Assembly: GCF_900172325.1 (NCBI RefSeq)
Contig: NZ_FWFR01000004.1
Span: 124,001 to 188,000 of the forward strand
DNA length: 64,000 nucleotides
Reading direction: 5' to 3'
Origin: Oceanibacterium hippocampi
Lineage (GTDB): Bacteria > Pseudomonadota > Alphaproteobacteria > Sneathiellales > Sneathiellaceae
Position numbers and translations under genes: made by a program. Under the pieces are notes generated by a model. It had not been told where the DNA came from. It was given only the letters and a program-made list of their open reading frames with translations, and did not search any database. This document shows, piece after piece, positions 54,190 to 63,764 of this stretch. Position 1 is the stretch's first letter; each line of letters begins with the position of its first letter.

Positions 54190-55533
54190 ATGAATCGATT
54201 TACCGTCAATCGCCGCACACTGCTGAAGAGCAGCGTCGCCATGAGTGCGGGCCTTGCCGCGCCCGCTTTCTTCATTCGCGGCGCCAATGCCTATACCAAC
54301 GAGCCGAAGGGCGGGACCGTCACGCTCGGCTTCAACGTGCCGCAGAGCGGCGCCTATGCCGACGAGGGCGCGGACGAGCTTCGTGCCTATCAGCTCGCGG
54401 TCGAGCACCTGAACGGTGAGGGCGACGGCGGCCTGCTGAACACCTTCTCCTCGAAGGCGCTCAAGGGCAACGGCGTGCTCGGCAAGAAGGTCGCCTACGT
54501 GACCGGCGACACGCAGACCAAGTCGGACGCGGCGCGTGCCTCGGCCAAGCGGATGATCGAGAAGGACGGCGCGGTCATGGTGACCGGCGGTTCGTCGTCG
54601 GGTGTCGCGGTCGCCGTGCAGAGCCTCTGCCAGGACATGGGCGTCATCTTCATGGCCGGCCTGACCCATTCCAACGACACCACAGGCAAGGACAAGCGGG
54701 CGAACGGCTTCCGCCACTTCTTCAACGCCTACATGTCGGGTGCGGCGCTCGCGCCGGTGCTCAAGGCCAATTACGGCACCGACCGCAAGGCCTATCACCT
54801 GACGGCCGACTACACCTGGGGCTGGACGCAGGAAGAATCGATCGCCGCCTCGACCGAGGCGATCGGCTGGACCACCGTCAAGAAGGTCCGCACGCCGCTC
54901 GGCGCCGGCGACTTTTCCCAGTACATCACGCCGGTCCTGAATTCCGGCGCCGACGTGCTCATCCTCAACCACTACGGCCGCGACATGGTCAACTCGCTGA
55001 CCCAGGCGGTGCAGTTCGGCCTGCGCGACAAGATGGTCAACGGCAAGAAGTTCGAGGTCGTCGTGCCGCTCTATAGCCGACTGATGGCCCAGGGCGCCGG
55101 CGAGGCCGTGAAGGGCATCTTCGGTTCGACCAACTGGCACTGGACGCTCCAGGACGAGGCGTCGAAGGCTTTCGTGAAGTCGTTCGGCCAGAAGTACGGC
55201 TTCCCGCCGAGCCAGGCCGCGCAGACCTGCTACGCCCAGGCCCTGCTTTATGCGGATGCCGCCGAGCGCGCCGGGACCTTCGATCCCTGCGGCATCGTCA
55301 AGGCCCTCGAGGGCTTCGAATTCGACGGTCTCGGCAACGGCCCGACGCTCTACCGCGCCGAGGATCACCAGTGCTTCAAGAAAGTCCTGGTCGTGAAGGG
55401 TAAGGAAAACCCGGAATCGAAGTTCGATCTTCTCGAAGTGGTCGACGAAGTGCCGGCGGAGCAGGTCATGTATGCCCCGGACCATCCGATGTTCGCCGGC
55501 GGCGAACTTGGCACCTGCAATTCGGGCGCCTGA
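54190..55533 (+). CDS. Branched-chain amino acid-type ABC transporter substrate-binding protein
   Basis: 447 residues. The N terminus FTVNRRTLLKSSVAMSAG has a twin-arginine-like export signal ending in ANAYTNE. Two-lobed periplasmic binding fold of the Leu/Ile/Val or urea receptor type: GFNVPQSGAYADEG, GDTQTKSDAARASAKRMIE, GGSSSGVAVAVQSL, YTWGWTQEE. Four cysteines are scattered through the mature part. Ligand uncertain; the family also binds amides, urea and aromatic acids. ATG follows AGGGAGGGA (54177-54185). First gene of a Liv-type operon; a strong hairpin separates it from the permease genes. Confidence 0.88.
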   Translation: MNRFTVNRRTLLKSSVAMSAGLAAPAFFIRGANAYTNEPKGGTVTLGFNVPQSGAYADEGADELRAYQLAVEHLNGEGDGGLLNTFSSKALKGNGVLGKKVAYVTGDTQTKSDAARASAKRMIEKDGAVMVTGGSSSGVAVAVQSLCQDMGVIFMAGLTHSNDTTGKDKRANGFRHFFNAYMSGAALAPVLKANYGTDRKAYHLTADYTWGWTQEESIAASTEAIGWTTVKKVRTPLGAGDFSQYITPVLNSGADVLILNHYGRDMVNSLTQAVQFGLRDKMVNGKKFEVVVPLYSRLMAQGAGEAVKGIFGSTNWHWTLQDEASKAFVKSFGQKYGFPPSQAAQTCYAQALLYADAAERAGTFDPCGIVKALEGFEFDGLGNGPTLYRAEDHQCFKKVLVVKGKENPESKFDLLEVVDEVPAEQVMYAPDHPMFAGGELGTCNSGA

Positions 55534-55553
55534 TACCGTCATCGGTACGCGAT

Positions 55554-55583
55554 TGCCGGCCGCCCCTCCGGGGACGGCCGGCA
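55554..55583 (+). other. Intercistronic stem-loop between binding protein and permease genes
   Basis: Arms TGCCGGCCG (55554-55562) and CGGCCGGCA (55575-55583), continued by CCCC/GGGG pairing around a TCC loop with one bulged A. No T-run follows. Such a hairpin could protect the upstream message and reduce read-through, making the binding protein more abundant than the membrane subunits. Confidence 0.65.
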
Positions 55584-55633
55584 TCGTCGTCCGGACGGCC
55601 ATGTCCCGTATCGCGTGACGAGAAGCGGATCTG

Positions 55634-56662
55634 ATGGACGCAATTCTACTGCAAATCCTGAACGGGCTCGACAAGAGCAGCGCCTACGCGATGATCGCGC
55701 TCGGTCTGACCCTGATTTTCGGCACGCTCGGTGTCGTCAATTTCGCCCACGGCGCGCTGTTCATGCTGGGCGCCTTCTGCGCGGTGACCGTTCACCGGCT
55801 GCTGTCGCTCGACATCGTGACGCTGTCGGCGACTGAAAAGACCGCCTGGGGCACGCCGATGGAGATCCGCACGCCCTATGCGGAGGCCTGGTTCGGCGAC
55901 TTCGGGACCTGGCTGATCGACTGGTCCGTGCCGGTCTCGATCCTGGTCGCGATCCCCTTCATGCTGCTGTTCGGCGTGTTGATGGAACGCGGCCTAATTC
56001 GCCATTTCTACAAGCGCCCGCATGCCGAGCAGATTCTCGTCACCTTCGGCCTTGCGATCGTCCTCCAGGAGATCATCAAGTCCTGGTTCGGCGCCAACCC
56101 GATCCCGCAGCCGGCGCCCGAAGCGCTGCGCGGCATGATCGATTTCGGCGCGGCCATCGGGCTGGAGGCCGGCAATGTCGTCTATCCCGCCTGGCGCTTC
56201 ATCTATTTCCTGTTCGCCATGGGGGTGATCGGCATCGTCTTCGCCTTTCTCCGCTACACCACCTTCGGCATGGTCGTGCGGGCCGGGATGGCCGACCGCG
56301 AGACGGTCGGGCTGCTCGGCATCAACATCGATCGCCGCTTCACCATAACCTTCGGCGCCGCGGCGGCGATCGCCGGGCTTGCCGGGGTCATGTATACGCC
56401 GATCCTTTCGCCCGATTATCACCTCGGCATGGACTTCCTCGTCCTCTCCTTCGTTGTCGTTGTCGTGGGCGGCATGGGCAGCCTTCCCGGTGCCGTTGCG
56501 GCCGGCTTCCTGCTCGGCATCCTGCAAAGCTTCGCCTCGATGAACGAGGTGAAATCCCTGCTTCCCGGCATCGACCAGATCATCATCTATCTGGTGGCGG
56601 TGGTGATCCTGTTGACCCGTCCTCGTGGCCTGATGGGTCGCAAGGGCGTGATGGAGACTTGA
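55634..56662 (+). CDS. ABC transporter permease, LivH type
   Basis: 342 residues, about eight to nine membrane segments. LivH features: LGLTLIFGTLGVVNFAHGAL near the N terminus and AIAGLAGVMYTPILSP and VVVVGGMGSLPGAVAAGF later, with an EAA-like loop. Inner-membrane subunit forming the channel with LivM. ATG at 55634 and three bases separate its stop from the next ATG. Confidence 0.93.
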   Translation: MDAILLQILNGLDKSSAYAMIALGLTLIFGTLGVVNFAHGALFMLGAFCAVTVHRLLSLDIVTLSATEKTAWGTPMEIRTPYAEAWFGDFGTWLIDWSVPVSILVAIPFMLLFGVLMERGLIRHFYKRPHAEQILVTFGLAIVLQEIIKSWFGANPIPQPAPEALRGMIDFGAAIGLEAGNVVYPAWRFIYFLFAMGVIGIVFAFLRYTTFGMVVRAGMADRETVGLLGINIDRRFTITFGAAAAIAGLAGVMYTPILSPDYHLGMDFLVLSFVVVVVGGMGSLPGAVAAGFLLGILQSFASMNEVKSLLPGIDQIIIYLVAVVILLTRPRGLMGRKGVMET

Positions 56663-56665
56663 CCG

Positions 56666-57850
56666 ATGACAGTCAGTAGCAGCTCACCGCGCGGCGACAT
56701 GCTGATGATGCTGGGCATGATCGTCGCCATCGTGTTCGGGCCGATCATCCTCGCGCCATTCGGCGCCGGCTACCCGGATCTCATGCAGAAATTCGCGATC
56801 TACGGGATCTTCGCAATCGGTTTCAACATCCTCTTCGGTCTGACCGGATATCTGTCCTTCGGTCACGCGGCGTTCCTCGGCGTGGGCTCCTATTCCGCGG
56901 TCTGGATGTTCAAGCTGCTCTCGATGAACGTGATTCCGGCGCTGATCCTCGCGATCCTGATCTCCGGCCTGTTCGCGCTGGTGATCGGCTTCATCACGCT
57001 CCGGCGGTCGGGGATCTACTTCGCGATCCTCACGCTCGCCTTCGCCCAGATGAGCTACAACCTCGCCTATTCGGTGCTGACACCGATCACCAACGGCGAA
57101 ACCGGTTTGCAACTCCTGCTCGATGATCCGCGCATTCTCGACGCGCCGCTGGCCAGCGGCGACCTGCCGCTCGCCAACCTGTTCGGGCTGCAGATGAACT
57201 CGACCTACGAAACCTCGTTCCTGGGCATGACGCTCTATTTCAATGCCGGCTACTATCTCTGCGGCGTGATCCTGCTGGTGGCCTTCTACTTCGCCATGCG
57301 GATCTTCCGCTCGCCGCTTGGCATGATGTTGAAGGCGATCAAGTCCAACCAGAACCGCCTGAACTACACCGGCGTCAACACCCGACCCTACACGCTTACC
57401 GCCTTCGTGATTTCCGGCATCTATGCCGGGCTCGCCGGCGGCCTGCTCGCCTGCACCGACCCGCTGGCCGGGGCGGAACGGATGCAGTGGACGGCCTCGG
57501 GCGAAGTCGTGCTGATGACCATCCTGGGGGGCGCCGGAACACTGCTCGGACCGATCATCGGCGCCGGCGCGATCAAGTATTTCGAGAATATCTTCTCGGC
57601 CTTCAACGAAAGCGAACTGAACGCGGTCTTCTCGTTCCTGCCGGACGGACTGCGGGAAGCGGTGGTGTCTGTCGCCTCCACCTTCGTCGGCGAAGGCTGG
57701 CAGCTCACCCTCGGCGTGCTGTTCATGCTGATCGTGATCTTCCTGCCGGGCGGTCTGCTCGAGGGCGTGCGCCGAATCCTGTCCCTGTTCAACCGTCCAC
57801 CGGGCGGCGGAATGGAAGAACGCTCCGCCCGCGTCAAGTCGGCGGCCTGA
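56666..57850 (+). CDS. ABC transporter permease, LivM type
   Basis: 394 residues, about ten membrane segments: [20 protein letters not shown], then [37 protein letters not shown] and [20 protein letters not shown] are the usual LivM stretches. Pairs with the LivH-type subunit. Ten bases before the first ATPase gene. Confidence 0.93.
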   Translation: MTVSSSSPRGDMLMMLGMIVAIVFGPIILAPFGAGYPDLMQKFAIYGIFAIGFNILFGLTGYLSFGHAAFLGVGSYSAVWMFKLLSMNVIPALILAILISGLFALVIGFITLRRSGIYFAILTLAFAQMSYNLAYSVLTPITNGETGLQLLLDDPRILDAPLASGDLPLANLFGLQMNSTYETSFLGMTLYFNAGYYLCGVILLVAFYFAMRIFRSPLGMMLKAIKSNQNRLNYTGVNTRPYTLTAFVISGIYAGLAGGLLACTDPLAGAERMQWTASGEVVLMTILGGAGTLLGPIIGAGAIKYFENIFSAFNESELNAVFSFLPDGLREAVVSVASTFVGEGWQLTLGVLFMLIVIFLPGGLLEGVRRILSLFNRPPGGGMEERSARVKSAA

Positions 57851-57859
57851 GGGGACATC

Positions 57860-58611
57860 ATGGGCATACTCAACGTCAGCAGCATCAACATGCATTTCGG
57901 CGGCCTGCAGGCCCTGAACAACGTCAATCTGGACGTGCGCCAGGGGACTGTGCACGCGATCATCGGGCCGAACGGGGCCGGCAAGTCGACCCTGCTGAAC
58001 TGCTTCGTCGGGCGCCTGACGCCCGATACCGGCGTCGTCGATTTCGACGGGATTTCCCTGATCGGCCTGAAGCCACACGAGATCAACCAGGCCGGCGTCA
58101 GCCGGGTCTTCCAGACCCCGGAAATCTTCGGCGACCTGTCGCTGCTGGAGAATGTCATGATCCCGGCCTTCGCCAAGCGCGACGGGTCTTACCGGCAGAA
58201 TCTCTGGGCCCCGCTTCGCGGCGAAAGCAAGATCCGCGAACGCGCGATGGCCGCGCTCGCCGACGTCAAGATGGCGGACAAGGCGGGGATGATCGCCAAC
58301 ACGCTCAGCCGCGGCGACAAACGCCGTCTCGAACTGGCGATGGGTCTCGTGCAGGAGCCGAAGCTGCTGCTGCTCGACGAGCCGACGGCAGGCATGGCGC
58401 GCGCCGACACCAACGCGACGATCGCGTTGCTGAAGGAAATCTCGGCGACCGGCCTGACGATGGTCATCATCGAGCATGACATGCATGTGGTCTTCTCCCT
58501 GGCCGAGCGGATCACCGTGCTCGCCCAGGGAACGGTCATCGCCGAGGACGAGCCGGCGAAGATCAAGGGCCACCCGAAGGTCCAGGAAGCCTATCTCGGG
58601 GGGACGCATTC

Positions 58612-58615
<4 letters not shown>
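57860..58615 (+). CDS. ABC transporter ATP-binding protein, LivG type
   Basis: 251 residues: Walker A GPNGAGKST, Q-loop region SRVFQTPEIFGDLSLLENV, signature LSRGDKRRLELAMGL and Walker B LLLLDEPTAGM, with the switch His in VIIEHDMHVVF. The signature reads LSRGD rather than LSGGQ, a mild variant that still fits. Drives the LivH/LivM pair. GGGGA at 57851-57855 precedes the ATG. Overlaps the next ATPase by four bases. Confidence 0.93.
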
Positions 58616-59382
<767 letters not shown>

Positions 59383-59405
59383 CGGGTCGGTCCCCGGATC
59401 GAGAG

Positions 59406-60626
59406 TCAGGAGACCCGGAGCACGGCGGGCGCGGACGGCGTCGGCTGGGCGATCAGCCGGAAGCTTGGCGTCAGGCCGTCGTGAAGCGGCAGCGCGGCTG
59501 CGCCAAGCGCCGGGGTTTCGAGCCCGACCTCTGCCTTCGACAGCCGGATCGCGCTGTCGTCGCGCGGACCGCGCACCGATGGTGCCAGCGGCCGCATGCG
59601 GGCGAGCAGCGCGTCGAGGATCGGTTCCGGCAGGATGCCGCCGATCACGACCCGCTCCGGATCGAAAAGATTCTCCACCATCGTCACGGCGCGGCGGAGA
59701 TGGCCCGCCGCGTCACTGATCCAGGCGTCAAGTGTCGGATCGCCGGCGGCGAATGCTTCGGCCAGCCGTTCCGGAACGACCGCTTCCGACCCCTCCGGCG
59801 CGCCGGTCAGCCGGGCCTGCGCTGCCGACAGCGAGACATAGCGTTCGAGGCAGCCACGATTGCCGCACTGGCAGGGCAGGCCATCCGGGACCACTGGCAA
59901 ATGGCCGAACTCGCCGGCATGGCCCGAAGCGCCGCGATAGGGCTCGCCGCCGACGATCAGGCCGGCACCGATGCCGACGCCGATATAGATATAGAAGAAG
60001 TCCCGGAGGCGTTGACCAACGCCGTGGAGATGCTCGCCGACGGCAGCCGCGGTCGCGTCGTTCTCCATGTAGACCGGCAGGCCAATCCGCCGGCCGAGTG
60101 TTTCGGCGAGCGGAAAGCCGTCCCATTCGGGCAATGAACTCGGTCCGAAGGAAACCGGACGGGCCTGTTCGATCAATGCCGGGATGACGACCCCTGCACC
60201 CCAGATGCGCTGAACGGGGTAGCCCCGGACCAGCCGGCCGACCGATCCCCCGATCAGGCCGAGAACGCTTTCCGGATCGGGCCGGGCGAGGGAATGCTCC
60301 TCGAGGCCGAGCTGGCTGCCGGCCAGATCGACCAATACCGTGACCAGCCGGCGATGATCGAACGAGATGCCGACGGTGTAGGCGCCGGCCGGGTCGATCA
60401 GGATCTCGGCGGCCGGTTGCCCTCTGCCGCCCGCTTCCGCCCTGCGGCGCCGCACCAGACCGGCCTCGACCAGATCGCCGACGATATTGTGGATCGCCTG
60501 CACGGAAAGTCCGGTGCGGCGCGCGATCTCGGTCCGCCCGAGCGGCCCCTGCAGGCGAACGATCTCGAGGACGAGACGGCGGTTGTAGCCCCGTGCATGC
60601 TCCAGATTGGTACCGCTCCGCGTCAT
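59406..60626 (-). CDS. ROK-family transcriptional regulator
   Basis: 406 residues. N-terminal winged helix (~15-75: GPLGRTEIARRTGLSVQAIH, VGDLVEAGLVRRRR), then a ROK sugar-kinase-like fold with YMENDATAAAVGEHL, GVGIGAGLIVGG, GEFGHLPV and the zinc motif CQCGNRGCLE. NagC/XylR-type repressors have this form and usually release DNA on binding a sugar or sugar phosphate. Divergent from the SIS/kinase operon, which it presumably represses; a palindromic element lies between (60666-60683). Confidence 0.93.
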   Translation of the reverse strand: MTRSGTNLEHARGYNRRLVLEIVRLQGPLGRTEIARRTGLSVQAIHNIVGDLVEAGLVRRRRAEAGGRGQPAAEILIDPAGAYTVGISFDHRRLVTVLVDLAGSQLGLEEHSLARPDPESVLGLIGGSVGRLVRGYPVQRIWGAGVVIPALIEQARPVSFGPSSLPEWDGFPLAETLGRRIGLPVYMENDATAAAVGEHLHGVGQRLRDFFYIYIGVGIGAGLIVGGEPYRGASGHAGEFGHLPVVPDGLPCQCGNRGCLERYVSLSAAQARLTGAPEGSEAVVPERLAEAFAAGDPTLDAWISDAAGHLRRAVTMVENLFDPERVVIGGILPEPILDALLARMRPLAPSVRGPRDDSAIRLSKAEVGLETPALGAAALPLHDGLTPSFRLIAQPTPSAPAVLRVS

Positions 60627-60665
60627 GACCCGCCGGGAACTCCCCTGTTGCGCTCGCGAACGATA

Positions 60666-60683
60666 TGATTAAATCAAATTGAT
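60666..60683. promoter_or_regulatory. Candidate ROK-regulator operator (overlapping TGATT/AATCA palindromes)
   Basis: TGATTAAATCA (60666-60676) and ATCAAATTGAT (60673-60683) overlap in an A/T-rich island between the divergent ROK regulator and the SIS-domain gene. Each is a perfect 5+1+5 palindrome. Confidence 0.5.
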
Positions 60684-60761
60684 TGAAGTATCCAGCGGGA
60701 TGGTCAGAGTTGCACCGGATGAACCGGCGATTCCGTCCGGATCGTGATCAGAGGAGACGCC

Positions 60762-61763
60762 ATGCAGATTGCCCGACATATCGCCGAGCAGCCGACGACC
60801 ATCGTCGAGAGCTACAGATCTGCCGCACGGACACTGGAAACCTACGCGCCGGGGCCGATCGGCCGTGTTCTCCTGATCGGATCGGGTTCCTCGTTCAATG
60901 CAGGCACCGTCGCCCTGCCGTCGATGCGCGCCGCCTTCGCGGGCGAGGTGTCGGTCGTCGGCCCGCAGGATTTCCTTCGCCGTCCCGACACGGTGCCGGT
61001 GCGCGGGACGCTGGCTGTCGTGGTGAGCCAGAGCGGTGCGAGCGCCACCAGCCTCGAAGTGGCGCGCAGGGCCGCCGCGATGGGCTGTGCCACCCTGGTG
61101 CTCACGGCCAATGCCGAAAGCGCGGCGGCGGCGCTTGGCCTGCCGCTCGTGCTGATGCCGGCCGGCGACGAGACGATCGGCCCCAAGACCAAGGGCTATG
61201 TCGCTTCCGTCGCCGCCTTGCAGGCGATCGCCGCCCGTTTCGGGGCGGACATCGCCGACCCGGCGGAACTAGCCCCGAACCTCGAGGCGGCGCTTGCCGC
61301 TGCCGAGACGCGCGCGAAGGCGCTTGCCCCCGCACTCGACAAGGTGGACACGATCCTCGTAGCGGGCGATGGGGCGGATTTCGGAACCGCGCTGGAAGGA
61401 TCGCTGAAGATCGCCGAGATCGCCGGTATCCCGACCGCCGCCTATACGATCGAAGAGGCATTGCACGGGCGGTTGCATGGATTGTCGGAGCGGAGCCTGG
61501 TTCTGGCGATCGCGGCCGACGAGGTCGGCCGGACCGAGGCGTCGACGGTGCGCGAGGCACTGGCGCCGCACGGCATCGCCGTCGAGACGGTCGCTGCCGG
61601 TCCGACGGACGCGCTGCCGACGCCTTGGTGCACGCTCGCCTCGACCTTCCTTTTCCAGTATATGGCGGTCGAACTCGCACTTCGGCGTGGGCGTGAGCCG
61701 GACCTCATGCGCTATCCCGGGCTGACCCGCAGGCTCGCGATCAAGGTGGATGACAGCCAATGA
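60762..61763 (+). CDS. SIS-domain sugar isomerase/deaminase-like protein
   Basis: 333 residues with two sugar-isomerase domains. First: LLIGSGSSFNAGTVALPSM, VVVSQSGASATSLEVARRA; second: LVAGDGADFGTALEGSLKI and ELALRRGREPDLMRYPG near the end. The layout is that of the isomerase half of glucosamine-6-phosphate synthase and of fructoselysine-6-phosphate deglycases, so amino-sugar or fructosamine phosphate is likely. ATG 60762 follows GAGGAGA; GTG at 60744 is rejected because that ribosome site lies between. Overlaps the kinase gene by four bases. Confidence 0.88.
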   Translation: MQIARHIAEQPTTIVESYRSAARTLETYAPGPIGRVLLIGSGSSFNAGTVALPSMRAAFAGEVSVVGPQDFLRRPDTVPVRGTLAVVVSQSGASATSLEVARRAAAMGCATLVLTANAESAAAALGLPLVLMPAGDETIGPKTKGYVASVAALQAIAARFGADIADPAELAPNLEAALAAAETRAKALAPALDKVDTILVAGDGADFGTALEGSLKIAEIAGIPTAAYTIEEALHGRLHGLSERSLVLAIAADEVGRTEASTVREALAPHGIAVETVAAGPTDALPTPWCTLASTFLFQYMAVELALRRGREPDLMRYPGLTRRLAIKVDDSQ

Positions 61764-62752
61764 AGGCTCCGGTGCTCGGGATCGACATAGGGGGCAGTGC
61801 CGTCAAGCTCGGCCTTGTCGCCATCGACGGTTCCGTGCGGGCGCGGCGGGAACTCCGTTTCGAGCCGGGTCTGGATTTCGACACCTTCGTGGATCGCCTG
61901 GCCGCGGTCGCAACGGACTGCCGCCGGGAAGCCGGAGAGCCCGTCTGCGCGATCGGCGTCGCGCTGCCCGGTTACGTCGATCCGGACACCGGAATCTCCC
62001 TCGACGGGACCGACAACGTCCCGATACTCCGGGGCCGCTCGCTCCCGGCCGCCCTCGAACAGCGGTTCGGCCTCCCCGCCTTCGCCCAGAATGACGGCGT
62101 CGCCGCGACACTTGGCGAGCGTCTCTTCGGCGCCGGCCGCGCGTTCGAGAATTTCCTGATGCTCACCATCGGCACCGGGATCGGTGGCGGCCTCGTGCTC
62201 GACGGGCGGCTGGTCATCGGCGCGCGTGGCGAGCCGCCGGAATTCGGTGCCATGGTTCTCGATGCCGAGGGACCGATGAATTACAGCGGCATTGCCGGCA
62301 CGCTGGAAGCGTTCGCCGCGGTTCCCGGGCTCAACCGGGCTTATGGTGGGCAATCGGATCTGCCGGCGAAAGAAATCTTCGGCCGCGCCGCAGCCGGCGA
62401 GGCCGCGGCGGCGGCGGCGATCGATGCGGTCTGCCGGCGGATCGCGCAGGCTTGCGGAATCCTGATCAACACCCTCAACCTCGAGGCCTGCGTTCTCGGT
62501 GGCGGCGTGTCGAACGCGGGCGAGCCGCTGCTCGACGCGGTGCGCCGGCATCTGCCGGACTTCACCTGGCCGAGGTCGCTGGCCAGGTGCGAGATCTGCC
62601 TGGCGGAGAAGCGGAACGAGGCCGGCATCGTCGGGGCAGCGGTTCATGCCGCAGCGATGCTCGGGCGGGCGGCGCGAGCGCGCGATGGCATCGTGCATGA
62701 CAGCGCGTCGGGTCACCGGCGAGATGCCGCCGGCGAGGCGATCATCCCGTGA
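61760..62752 (+). CDS. ROK-family sugar kinase lacking the usual zinc motif
   Basis: 330 residues. ATP loop GIDIGGSAVKLGLV, catalytic Asp in FAQNDGVAATLGE and GTGIGGGLVLDG. However, the ROK zinc motif CxCGxxGCxE is absent, and the ExGH motif reads PEFGAM, without its His ligand. It still keeps the phosphotransfer residues and is probably an active kinase of an outlying ROK branch. ATGA overlap with the SIS gene. Together they suggest phosphorylation of a sugar followed by isomerization or deamination. Confidence 0.85.
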   Translation: MKAPVLGIDIGGSAVKLGLVAIDGSVRARRELRFEPGLDFDTFVDRLAAVATDCRREAGEPVCAIGVALPGYVDPDTGISLDGTDNVPILRGRSLPAALEQRFGLPAFAQNDGVAATLGERLFGAGRAFENFLMLTIGTGIGGGLVLDGRLVIGARGEPPEFGAMVLDAEGPMNYSGIAGTLEAFAAVPGLNRAYGGQSDLPAKEIFGRAAAGEAAAAAAIDAVCRRIAQACGILINTLNLEACVLGGGVSNAGEPLLDAVRRHLPDFTWPRSLARCEICLAEKRNEAGIVGAAVHAAAMLGRAARARDGIVHDSASGHRRDAAGEAIIP

Positions 62753-62759
62753 CCCGGCA

Positions 62760-63686
62760 GTGACGCCCATCGCGAAACCGGCCGATCCGGCGCAGGACCC
62801 CGGGGCCCGGTTGCTCGCCTACATGCTGCTCGGATTGACGGCGCTGTTCTGGGCCGGCAATGCGATCTCCGGCCGCCTGGCGGTCGGCGAGGTCTCGCCG
62901 ATGACGCTGACCTGCGTGCGCTGGGGCGTGATCATCCTCTGCTTCGCGATCTGGCTGCGGCGGCCGCTGCGCGCGGCATGGCCGGTCATCCGTCGCGACT
63001 GGCTGCGCATCAGCCTGATGGGGACCAGCGGCTTCACGCTCTTCACGGCGCTCTTCTATTATGCCGCGCATTATACGAGCGCGATGAACATCCTGATCCT
63101 GCAGGGTGCGATTCCGGTGCTGGTCCTGCTCGGCGCGCGGTTCCTCCAGGGTACGGCGATCTCCTTCCTGCAGGCGGTCGGCATGGCGATCACCACCGTC
63201 GGCGTCGTGCTGATCGCGACCCGGGGGGATCTCGGCGCACTGCTCTCGCTCCGTTTCAACACCGGCGACCTGCTGATGCTCGCCGCCTGCGTCGTCCATG
63301 CCGGCTACACGCTTTCGCTCCGGCGCAAGTCCGGGCTCGATCCCATGGTGCTGTTCTTCGTCATGGCGGCGGCCGGCTTCGTTTCCTCCGCGCCGCTGCT
63401 CGCGCTCGAGATCCAGTCCGGCCTCGCTCGCTGGCCGAGCCCGACCGGCTGGGCCCTGCTCGCCTTCGTCACCATCTTCCCCTCGGCCATCGGCCAGGTC
63501 TTCTTCATCCGCGGCATCGGGCTGATCGGCCCCGGTCGCGCCGGTCTCTTCATCAACCTCGTTCCGGTTTTCGGCGCACTGCTCGCGGTCGTCATCCTCG
63601 GCGAGACGATGGCCGGCTTCCACGTTGCAGCGCTGGCCCTTGTGCTCGGCGGCATATTTCTCGCCGAGATTCGGTCAAGATATTGA
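62760..63686 (+). CDS. DMT-superfamily (EamA) transporter
   Basis: 308 residues from GTG 62760; about ten membrane segments in two EamA repeats (LLGLTALFWAGNAISGRLA opening the first and TGDLLMLAACVVHAGYTLSL the second), ending ALVLGGIFLAEIRSRY. Drug/metabolite transporter, possibly export or import of a sugar derivative or amino acid. The start is weakly supported: no ribosome site is visible, and ATG 62823 would trim the first residues before the membrane segment. Eight bases after the kinase gene. Confidence 0.85.
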   Translation: MTPIAKPADPAQDPGARLLAYMLLGLTALFWAGNAISGRLAVGEVSPMTLTCVRWGVIILCFAIWLRRPLRAAWPVIRRDWLRISLMGTSGFTLFTALFYYAAHYTSAMNILILQGAIPVLVLLGARFLQGTAISFLQAVGMAITTVGVVLIATRGDLGALLSLRFNTGDLLMLAACVVHAGYTLSLRRKSGLDPMVLFFVMAAAGFVSSAPLLALEIQSGLARWPSPTGWALLAFVTIFPSAIGQVFFIRGIGLIGPGRAGLFINLVPVFGALLAVVILGETMAGFHVAALALVLGGIFLAEIRSRY

Positions 63687-63764
63687 ATTAACAGGGAAAA
63701 CGAGAGGATTGGAAATTTTTTCGATGTTGAATACAATCGATTACATTCTGCACGGGAGGAACAC

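Noticed and set aside
56684-58609. 641-codon antisense frame opposite LivM and LivG
   Set aside because: His/Asp/Glu/Arg-rich shadow of two conserved transporter genes.
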